11,993 nt of DNA from Actinomycetota bacterium. GTDB lineage: Bacteria; Actinomycetota; Thermoleophilia; Solirubrobacterales; Solirubrobacteraceae. The DNA is taken from contig SYBY01000215.1 of NCBI GenBank assembly GCA_005788585.1, positions 1-11,993 on the forward strand, in the 5' to 3' direction. A program made the translations under genes and the position numbers. Each line of letters begins with the position of its first letter. Position 1 is the stretch's first letter. The notes beneath the pieces were generated by a model. That model ran no database searches, was not told the DNA's origin, and saw only the letters and a list, made by a program, of their open reading frames with translations. This document shows positions 1 to 5,436 of this stretch, piece by piece.

Positions 1-1786
1 CGTCGTCACCGAGCTGCCGTTCACGGTGAAGAAGGGCGGCGACACCGGCCTCATCCGCAAGATCGTCGACCTGGTCAAGGACGGCAAGCTCACCGACATC
101 GCCGACGTCTTCGACGAGAGCGACAAGCGCGGCATGCGCCTCGTCATCGAGCTCAAGCGCGACGCCATCCCCGAGGTGGTGCTCAACCAGCTCTACAAGC
201 ACACGCCGATGCAGACCACGTTCGGCGTGAACATGGTCGCGCTCGTCGACGGGGTGCCGCGGACGCTCGGGCTCGTCCCGATCATCCACAACTACGTCCA
301 GCACCAGCGCGACATCATCGTCCGCCGGTCCAAGCACGAGCTCGGCGTCCTCGAACGCCGCGTCCACGTGCTCAAGGGCCTGCTCATCGCGCTGGACCAC
401 CTCGACGCGATCATCGACCTCATCCGCAAGTCACGCGACCGTGACGCGGCCCGGACCGAGCTCATGGCGCGCTTCGACCTCAGCGAGATCCAGGCCTCCG
501 CGATCCTCGACCTGCGCCTGTCGCAGCTGACGGCGCTCGAGGCCGACGCGGTCCAGACCGAGCACGACGACAAGGTCGAGCGCATCGGCGAGCTGCGCGA
601 GCTGCTCGGCGACGAGACGAAGGTCTACGCCGTCATCAAGGACGAGCTCAACGAGATCGTCGAGCGGTTCGGGGACGAACGACGCACCCGGATCACCGAC
701 TCCGAGGACGAGATCGACATCGAGGACCTGATCGTCGACCAGCAGATGGTCATCACGATCACGCACTCGGGCTACATCAAGTCCCTGCCGCTGCACACGT
801 ACCGCCAGCAGCACCGCGGCGGCCGTGGCGTCATCGGCATGGACATGAAGGACGGGGACTTCACCGAGCACCTCTTCGTGTGCTCGAGCCACGACTTCCT
901 GCTGTTCTTCAGCAATCGCGGCAAGGTCTACCGCAAGAAGGTCTACGAGCTGCCGGAGGCCCAGCGCACGGCGAAGGGCCGGGCGCTCGTGAACATCCTG
1001 CCGCTGCGCGAGGGCGAGCGGATCCAATCCGTGCTGTCGACCCGCGACTTCACCGAGGGTCAGTACGTGATGTTCGCGACGAAGGCCGGCGTCGTGAAGA
1101 AGACCGAGTTCCTCGCGTACAACACGCCGATCAAGGCTGACGGCATCATCGCGATCAAGATCCGCGACGACGACGAGCTCATCAGCGTCCAGCGCACCAG
1201 CGGCGACGACGACATCCTGATCGTCTCGCGTGAGGGGCTCGCCGTCCGGTTCCACGAGAGCGACGTCCGCGCGATGGGCCGGGACACCTCGGGCGTGCGC
1301 GGCATGAACATCACCGGCAAGGACAACGCCGTCCTGACGATGGTGGTGGCGCGAGACGACCAAGAGCTCCTGGTCGTCACCGAGGGCGGCTTCGGCAAGC
1401 GCACCAGCGTGGCCGAGTACCGCAAGACCAACCGCGGCACCAAGGGCGTGCAGACGATCAAGTTCAGCGAGAAGCGCGGCGGCCTGGCCGCAGCGCTGGT
1501 CGTCCGGCCGCACGAGTCGCTGCTGTTCATCTCCCGCGACGGCATGGTGCAGCGCACGGGGGTCGAGGGCATCCGCCAGACCGGCCGCGCGGCCCAGGGC
1601 GTCACCGTGATGAACGTCCGCGGCGACGACGTCGTCAGTGCCGTCGCACTGGTCGTCGAGTCCGACGAGGACGCCCAGCGCGGGGCCGAGATCACCGGGC
1701 TCGGGGAGGCGCCGCCGGAGGAGGGCGACGCCGTCGTCGCGACCGATCCGCCGGCCGAGGAACCGGACAGCGGGACGGACGAATAG
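1..1786 (+). CDS. gyrA: DNA gyrase subunit A, C-terminal part (5' end outside window)
   Basis: GyrA is the breakage-reunion subunit of DNA gyrase, which introduces negative supercoils using ATP through GyrB. The reading frame is open from base 2, and a GTG at base 26 is not the true start because recognisable GyrA sequence (VVTELPFTVKKGG) precedes it. Visible are the end of the breakage-reunion core (LVIELKRDAIPEVVLNQLYK, TTFGVNMVALVDG), the long coiled-coil arm (roughly bases 280-690) with the RLSQLTALEAD hinge, and the C-terminal DNA-wrapping beta-pinwheel. The GyrA-box is QHRGGRG at bases 809-829, a close variant of QRRGGKG, which separates gyrase from topoisomerase IV. The catalytic tyrosine lies upstream of the window. 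The protein ends in a short acidic Glu/Asp/Pro-rich tail and TAG at 1784-1786. Normal for an actinobacterial GyrA; identity is secure. Confidence 0.97.
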   Translation, partial: VVTELPFTVKKGGDTGLIRKIVDLVKDGKLTDIADVFDESDKRGMRLVIELKRDAIPEVVLNQLYKHTPMQTTFGVNMVALVDGVPRTLGLVPIIHNYVQHQRDIIVRRSKHELGVLERRVHVLKGLLIALDHLDAIIDLIRKSRDRDAARTELMARFDLSEIQASAILDLRLSQLTALEADAVQTEHDDKVERIGELRELLGDETKVYAVIKDELNEIVERFGDERRTRITDSEDEIDIEDLIVDQQMVITITHSGYIKSLPLHTYRQQHRGGRGVIGMDMKDGDFTEHLFVCSSHDFLLFFSNRGKVYRKKVYELPEAQRTAKGRALVNILPLREGERIQSVLSTRDFTEGQYVMFATKAGVVKKTEFLAYNTPIKADGIIAIKIRDDDELISVQRTSGDDDILIVSREGLAVRFHESDVRAMGRDTSGVRGMNITGKDNAVLTMVVARDDQELLVVTEGGFGKRTSVAEYRKTNRGTKGVQTIKFSEKRGGLAAALVVRPHESLLFISRDGMVQRTGVEGIRQTGRAAQGVTVMNVRGDDVVSAVALVVESDEDAQRGAEITGLGEAPPEEGDAVVATDPPAEEPDSGTDE

Positions 1787-1806
1787 CGGACGCGCGCCGG
1801 AACGGG

Positions 1807-1835
1807 TCGAGACCGTCCCGACAGTTCGCTATTTT
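1807..1835 (+). promoter_or_regulatory. Candidate promoter downstream of gyrA
   Basis: TCGAGA (1807-1812) and TATTTT (1830-1835) are separated by 17 bases, each matching four of six positions of the housekeeping -35/-10 consensus. Initiation would fall near 1842, just inside the left arm of the hairpin described next. This is one of the few AT-rich spots in the stretch between gyrA and the next gene. It is a pattern match only; transcription start mapping would decide. Confidence 0.3.
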
Positions 1836-1836
1836 G

Positions 1837-1862
1837 GGATCACCAGAGAAAGGAGGTGGTCC
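1837..1862 (+). promoter_or_regulatory. Hairpin pairing an extended Shine-Dalgarno with a 16S-tail mimic
   Basis: GGATCACC (1837-1844) pairs with GGTGGTCC (1855-1862), seven Watson-Crick pairs plus one U-G, around a ten-base loop AGAGAAAGGA. The segment AGAAAGGAGGTGGTCC (1847-1862) is complementary over 16 bases, with one G-U, to the universal end of 16S rRNA (GGATCACCTCCTTTCT). The left arm copies the first eight bases of that same rRNA tail. The element therefore holds an extreme ribosome-binding sequence and its own anti-Shine-Dalgarno. Pairing would bury GGTGG but leave AAAGGA in the loop. No obvious protein-coding gene starts at a normal distance from it. Confidence 0.45.
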
Positions 1863-2061
1863 GTATCTGTAGTGACAGTTCTTGCGGGACCCTGGAGGTG
1901 CCCGGCCGCTGAGGCCGGACGTGCTGGCTGACCCCAGCGAATCCACCCGGGCCACCGCCGCTCTGGATGCCGGATCTGGTCCTCCCGGCCGTTAGACCAG
2001 TTCAGGGCGGAACACACCAGCAGTTCTCGAATCGAGGGGCGTCCCATTGGGGCGCCCCTCG
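1842..2061 (+). ncRNA. Candidate structured RNA or leader between gyrA and the next gene
   Basis: This stretch holds no convincing protein gene but several helices: CCGGCC/GGCCGG (1902-1907 with 1913-1918), GCTGG/CCAGC (1923-1927 with 1934-1938), CTGGTC/GACCAG (1976-1981 with 1995-2000) enclosed by CCGCC/GGCGG (1955-1959 with 2006-2010), then the strong hairpin at 2033-2061. A promoter-like sequence at 1807-1835 would start a transcript of about 220 bases ending at that hairpin. Very short frames exist: GTG 1872-1931 (MTVLAGPWRCPAAEAGRAG), GTG 1856-1912 (including CSDSSCGTLEVPGR), and GTG 1921-1995 (24 residues). None has both ideal ribosome-site spacing and familiar sequence. From memory, similar GGATCACCAGAGAAAGGAGG stretches recur in actinobacterial genomes; I could not verify this. 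It could instead be a leader for the gene at 2095. Confidence 0.3.
2033..2061 (+). terminator. 13-bp GC-rich hairpin, possible terminator
   Basis: Bases 2033-2045 pair with 2049-2061 over 13 consecutive pairs, one of them U-G (2042/2052), closing a three-base loop ATT. This is the strongest hairpin I found in the window. It lacks a following T-run (TGCGTTGGG follows), so it resembles the U-tract-less hairpins of GC-rich actinobacteria rather than a classical intrinsic terminator. It lies after gyrA and the candidate RNA and directly before the promoter-like box of the next gene, a sensible place to end transcription. Confidence 0.5.
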
Positions 2062-2079
2062 TGCGTTGGGCCGCATCTG

Positions 2080-2085
2080 TACGCT
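2080..2085 (+). promoter_or_regulatory. -10-like box TACGCT before the duplicated membrane protein gene
   Basis: TACGCT fits the TANNNT pattern and ends nine bases before the ATG at 2095. No Shine-Dalgarno sequence is visible in those nine bases, so a transcript would be leaderless or nearly so. No clear -35 is seen; that position falls in the preceding hairpin. Confidence 0.3.
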
Positions 2086-2094
2086 CCGCGGCGC

Positions 2095-3321
2095 ATGGAA
2101 GCCACTCAACTACGGCTGACCGCCGTCCCGCCAGTCCTCGTGCGGCTCACCGTCGCCGCCCTCGTGCTCGGCGCCTGCACCGCGGCGGCCATGGTCGCGA
2201 TCAGCCTCGATCTCCTCGCATGGACGGAGTCCGACGTCGAGGCGCTGCCCACCAGTGGCGAGCTCGAGGTCCCCGCGCGGCTGACGACCATCATGGTCTG
2301 GCTCGCCGCCGGTGTGCTCTGGGCGGTCTGGCTCTGGCACGCCCTCGCCCGCGTGTCCTCCCTCGGCGCCCTCCGCACCCAGCCGGCGGTGACGCTCACC
2401 CTCCTCTTCGTCCCGGTGGTCTCCTGGGTCACCACCAAGCGCGCCCTGAACGACCTGTGGCGGATCACCGCGTCACCACCGGCGCGTGCGCTGCCCCTTC
2501 AGGCGCTCATCCAGGCGTGGTGGGCGATCACCGTGCTGTTCATGGTGGCGTTCGGCGTCGCGTTCGCGCTGATCCCCCCGACGGACGCCGACGTCGAGGC
2601 GTTCGCCCGGTCCTACCGCGCCGACGCCATCGCCTTCGCGCTCGCCACCGTCGCGGCGGCGCTGGGTGCCGCGGTCACGTGGGCGGTCTCGCGTCGCCTG
2701 ACCACGCTCCTGTCGTCCGCCGGCCCCGCGGACGCACCCCTCACCCGGCCCACGGAACCGCCCGTCGTCGTTGCGGCCCGGCGTGCGCCACTCGCCGTCC
2801 GTGCGTCCGGCTGGATCGCGTGGGGGTCGGCCGCACTCGCCGCGATCTACGCCTCGCTCGCCGGCTGGTTCGCGGTCGAGGAGCCAGACCCCGACCTCGT
2901 CGCGGCGTTGGAGCTCGGGTTGACCGGGCCGCTGTCGATTGCCCTGCTCGTCCCGCTCGTCCTCTGGCTGGTCTGGTTTCACGCGGCCGTCCGCGCCCTC
3001 CACGCCGCGCGGGGTGGTCCCGGAGCGACCTGGGCGACCGTGGCGTGGTTCGTCCCGCCATGGTGCTTCGTCACCCCGTGGCGCATCCTCGGGCGCCTGG
3101 TCGACGAGGCCCACCACCCGGAGGCGCGGTCATCGCTCCGCGCCGCGTGGGTCACCTGTTGGCTGGCGCTCGCAGCCGTCGTGCCAACCACCGTCGTGAC
3201 CGGCACCACGGATCCCGCCACCTTGCAGTGGTACGCGCCCGTCACCGCCCTGTCCTTCGCTCTCGGCGCCGTCTGCTCCTTCGCGATCCGCCGCGTCACC
3301 CGCGCGGCGACATCCGCCTGA
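2095..3321 (+). CDS. Ten-helix membrane protein, tandem DUF4328-like units
   Basis: A 408-residue integral membrane protein of unknown function. About ten hydrophobic segments can be read: near 13-40, 63-84, 98-114, 137-160, 176-199, 236-261, 274-302, 311-330, 346-368 and 378-398. They fall into two five-helix halves. Each half has a W-L/F-H-A motif (WLWHALARVSSL near 79-90; WFHAAVRALHAA near 294-305), then a membrane segment with FVP (105-107 and 319-321), then T-x-x-R (TKRALNDL and TPWRILGRL), and finally an amphipathic turn and a Trp-rich helix. This layout resembles the DUF4328 family, normally one unit per protein. ATG 2095 is preferred over TTG 2047, which lies inside the 2033-2061 hairpin. 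A soluble Pro/Ala linker (about 200-235) joins the halves. Identification as DUF4328-like is by remembered motif, not a search. Confidence 0.75.
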   Translation: MEATQLRLTAVPPVLVRLTVAALVLGACTAAAMVAISLDLLAWTESDVEALPTSGELEVPARLTTIMVWLAAGVLWAVWLWHALARVSSLGALRTQPAVTLTLLFVPVVSWVTTKRALNDLWRITASPPARALPLQALIQAWWAITVLFMVAFGVAFALIPPTDADVEAFARSYRADAIAFALATVAAALGAAVTWAVSRRLTTLLSSAGPADAPLTRPTEPPVVVAARRAPLAVRASGWIAWGSAALAAIYASLAGWFAVEEPDPDLVAALELGLTGPLSIALLVPLVLWLVWFHAAVRALHAARGGPGATWATVAWFVPPWCFVTPWRILGRLVDEAHHPEARSSLRAAWVTCWLALAAVVPTTVVTGTTDPATLQWYAPVTALSFALGAVCSFAIRRVTRAATSA

Positions 3322-3322
3322 T

Positions 3323-3946
3323 CTACGCCGCCTCCGCGACCCCTGCCTCAGGCAGCCACGGCTTCCACGCCCCCGGGATGTGGGGGCTCGCGACGTGGAT
3401 GAACACCTGCGGGTGCGGGACCCGCGGCACGCGCTTCGGGATCATGTTCGCCTGCTTGGGCAGCTGGTCGCCCTTACGCCGGTTGCACGGCGCGCATGCC
3501 GCGACGATGTTCTCCCACGTCGAGCCCCCGCCCTTTGACCGCGGGATGACGTGGTCGACGGTCAGCTGCGAGCGGGCGCCGCAGTACTGGCACTCCCACC
3601 CGTCGCGGGCGAAGACGGCGCGCCGCGTGATCTTCCGCTGGTGGGTGTCGCGCGGCACCTTGACGTAGGTGACGAGGCGGATGACGACGGGCCGCGCCAT
3701 CGACGTGGTCTCCGACCGCAGCTCCCACGATCCGTGCTCGACGACCTCGGCCTTCTCCTTCAGGAGCAGGACGGCGGCGCGCCGCACGGTGCAGACGTTG
3801 ATCGGCTCATACGTCGCGTTGAGAACAAGCACCCTGCCATTGGCGCCACGGCTTGCGCCGCCGCCAGCATCTGGTCCGTACCGCGGGTGCTCAGAGAGCG
3901 GTACGGACCCGGGTGGGCCTGGTGGAGTGAGGACGTCACCTGGCAT
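3323..3946 (-). CDS. HNH endonuclease-family protein
   Basis: A 207-residue protein of the HNH nuclease superfamily, of the type widespread as a single chromosomal gene in actinobacteria. The N-terminal 35 residues are Pro/Gly-rich and probably disordered. A conserved block (VLVLNATYEPINVCTVRRA, 39-57, and LLKEKAEVVEHG) precedes the HNH module. The zinc-binding cysteines are C119-x-x-C122 and C151-x-x-C154. The catalytic-type residues are D131-H132, N146 and N155, with the usual GGGSTWENIVAACAPCNRRKGD context. All key residues are present, so metal-dependent DNA cleavage is plausible, but the biological target of this family is not established. ATG 3946 gives the longest frame; a GTG at V39 just before the conserved block is an alternative. 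The gene lies 72 bases downstream of pheA and converges on the membrane protein gene with one base between the stops. Confidence 0.85.
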   Translation of the reverse strand: MPGDVLTPPGPPGSVPLSEHPRYGPDAGGGASRGANGRVLVLNATYEPINVCTVRRAAVLLLKEKAEVVEHGSWELRSETTSMARPVVIRLVTYVKVPRDTHQRKITRRAVFARDGWECQYCGARSQLTVDHVIPRSKGGGSTWENIVAACAPCNRRKGDQLPKQANMIPKRVPRVPHPQVFIHVASPHIPGAWKPWLPEAGVAEAA

Positions 3947-3956
3947 GGCCTGGCCG

Positions 3957-3986
3957 AGTCTACTGACCCGATCCCCGAACCCAGAA
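3957..3986 (-). promoter_or_regulatory. Candidate promoter for the HNH gene
   Basis: On the minus strand TTCTGG (3981-3986) and TAGACT (3957-3962) are 18 bases apart, and the -10 ends ten bases before the ATG at 3946. Initiation would fall at or just before the start codon. No good ribosome-binding site is present (GGCCAGGCC precedes ATG), which fits a leaderless message. The HNH gene may therefore be expressed separately from pheA upstream. Confidence 0.35.
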
Positions 3987-4018
3987 CGAATCGGCTCCCG
4001 CCGCGCCAGCTTCCGGTG

Positions 4019-4843
4019 CTACGCGGGGTAGCTGCCGAGGACCCGCACGTGCTCGCAGTGCGCCCGCAGGCCCTCGACGGCGGCCTGCGCATCGTCGGTG
4101 TCCAGGCCGAGCGCCAGGTCGACGAAGAACCGGTAGTGGCCGAGCTGGCCCCGCAGCGGCCGGGACTCGATCTTCGTGAGGTTCACGTGTCGGCGGGCGA
4201 ACTCCGACAGACAGTCGGCGAGCCAGCCGGGGGTGTCGTCGCCCGATCCCCAGAACACCAGCGAGGTCTTCGTTGGAGCCTCCACCGGCGCGTCGCGGCG
4301 CCCGACCCAGACGAAGCGCGTCTCGTTGCCCGGCAGGTCTTCAATGCCGGCGGCGAGGACCGTACCGCCGTAGAGCTCGGCCGCCCGCCGGGTGCCGATC
4401 GCCGCCCAGGGCTGCCCGGCGGCGGCTGACACCTCGCGGACCGCGTCGGCCGTCGACGACGCAGCCACAAGCTCGGCCTCCGGAACGTGCGCCCGCAGCC
4501 AATGCGCGCACTGGCCCAGCGGCTGCGGATGCGAGACCACGCGGCGCACGTCGGCCTCGGCCAGCGGGCCGGCGGCCACGAGCAGATGTGAGACCGCCAG
4601 CACCTGCTCGCCGACGATGGCCACGTCCGTTCGGTCGGCGAGCGTGTCGAGCGTCTGGGCGACGGAACCCTCGATGGAGTTCTCGATCGGCACGGCGGCC
4701 TCGTCGGCCCGCCCCTCGGCCACCGCCTCGATGGCGTCGGCGATCGTCGCCTGGGGCACGAGCTCCGCGCCGGCCGCGCGTGGTGCCGTCGCTGCGGCCT
4801 CCTCGGAGAACGTTCCGGCCGGGCCGAGGTACGCGACCTTCAC
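4019..4843 (-). CDS. pheA: Prephenate dehydratase
   Basis: PheA converts prephenate to phenylpyruvate with loss of water and CO2, the committed step to phenylalanine, in the cytosol. At 274 residues this is the stand-alone form with no chorismate mutase domain. The dehydratase part (about 1-185) begins with YLGPAGTFSEEAA and has PIENSIEGSV (52-61), SHPQPLGQC (104-112) and the catalytic ETRF motif (174-177, Thr175). The ACT domain that senses phenylalanine follows (about 190-274), with ESRP at 226-229. The usual PGAL part of the ACT effector site reads PGWL (205-208). The GTG start at 4843 overlaps the TGA of the upstream DUF4446 gene (4840-4843), implying translational coupling. A long open frame continues upstream of this GTG, but its sequence is low-complexity shadow of the neighbour. 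No attenuator is visible. Confidence 0.95.
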   Translation of the reverse strand: MKVAYLGPAGTFSEEAAATAPRAAGAELVPQATIADAIEAVAEGRADEAAVPIENSIEGSVAQTLDTLADRTDVAIVGEQVLAVSHLLVAAGPLAEADVRRVVSHPQPLGQCAHWLRAHVPEAELVAASSTADAVREVSAAAGQPWAAIGTRRAAELYGGTVLAAGIEDLPGNETRFVWVGRRDAPVEAPTKTSLVFWGSGDDTPGWLADCLSEFARRHVNLTKIESRPLRGQLGHYRFFVDLALGLDTDDAQAAVEGLRAHCEHVRVLGSYPA

Positions 4844-5397
4844 GGCGCGTCCGGGTCCGGCTCGGCGGGCGCCGGTGCGGGCTCGGGCTCGGGCTGCGGG
4901 GTGCTCGACCGCGCGAGCCGGATCGCCTCCTCCTCCTCCGGGGAGAGCTGGAGCTCTCCGCGTCCGGAGATGACCTGCTTGGCGTACAGCCGCGCCTGGT
5001 CGCGGTGGTGGATCGACGACAGCACGACGCCGCACTGCCGGTCGTCGAGCAGGGCGATCGAGGTGGACTGCCGTCCCGACATCTCGTTGTACGCGTCGTA
5101 GCGCAGCAGCCCCACCCGGGTCACGGCGCCATCGACGCGCTCCTCGACGACGTCCAGCCGCCGATCCAGGCGCCCGGCGGCGTCGGTGATGAACGCGTGC
5201 AGGGCCTCGAACTCGTGGTGCAGCTGCGCGGCGTGCGCGATGAGGTCCTGCGAGCCGTAGTCGCCGAGCACCTGCGTCTGCGCCAGGCGCATCCGGCGCA
5301 GCGCGCGCCACTGCAGCACCGCGAGCACGAGCGCGATCAGCGCGACGGCGGCGGCCGCGACCGCCACGATCCCCACGGTGGAGGTGATCTCGTCCAT
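4840..5397 (-). CDS. DUF4446 family single-pass membrane protein
   Basis: A 185-residue protein of unknown function matching the DUF4446 family pattern. It has one N-terminal membrane helix (about 7-29), a basic RALRRMRLAQ stretch on the presumably cytoplasmic side, and a helical segment likely to form a coiled coil (about 55-95, HEFEALHAFITDAAGRLDRR). Next comes the family's conserved core, LLRYDAYNEMSG and SIALLDDRQCGVVLSSIHHR (about 97-132), then LYAKQV and LSPEEEEAIRLA. The tail from 164 is a Pro/Glu/Ala repeat and probably disordered. The gene sits 39 bases after the CARDB-like gene and its TGA overlaps the pheA start. ATG 5397 has no clear Shine-Dalgarno sequence but a TACCGT box nine bases upstream. 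Function is unknown; the gene order does not establish a role in phenylalanine synthesis. Confidence 0.85.
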   Translation of the reverse strand: MDEITSTVGIVAVAAAAVALIALVLAVLQWRALRRMRLAQTQVLGDYGSQDLIAHAAQLHHEFEALHAFITDAAGRLDRRLDVVEERVDGAVTRVGLLRYDAYNEMSGRQSTSIALLDDRQCGVVLSSIHHRDQARLYAKQVISGRGELQLSPEEEEAIRLARSSTPQPEPEPAPAPAEPDPDAP

Positions 5398-5406
5398 CGC
5401 CAGCGG

Positions 5407-5412
5407 ACGGTA
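5407..5412 (-). promoter_or_regulatory. -10-like box TACCGT before the DUF4446 gene
   Basis: Minus-strand TACCGT ends nine bases before the ATG at 5397, in the 39-base gap after the CARDB-like gene. It fits the same TANNNT spacing seen before three other genes here. No -35 is apparent. Confidence 0.25.
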
Positions 5413-5436
5413 GCGAGCGCGCGGGCGGCGCGACGG

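Noticed and set aside
431..1513. 360-codon minus-strand frame inside gyrA
   Set aside because: Antisense shadow of GyrA with low-complexity Arg/Asp/Leu/Val composition.
2018..2035. tRNA T-arm-like sequence TTCTCGAATC
   Set aside because: It departs from GGTTCGANTCC, no acceptor stem or anticodon arm can be formed around it, and no CCA end follows.
2047..2094. Earlier TTG start for the duplicated membrane protein
   Set aside because: TTG 2047 lies in the loop and stem of the strong hairpin, with no ribosome site. The added residues look like read-through of non-coding sequence.
2061..3668. 535-codon plus-strand frame overlapping the membrane protein and HNH genes
   Set aside because: Out-of-frame shadow, Arg/Pro/Gly/His-rich. 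The frame starting at 2095 shows clear membrane helices and internal repeats instead.
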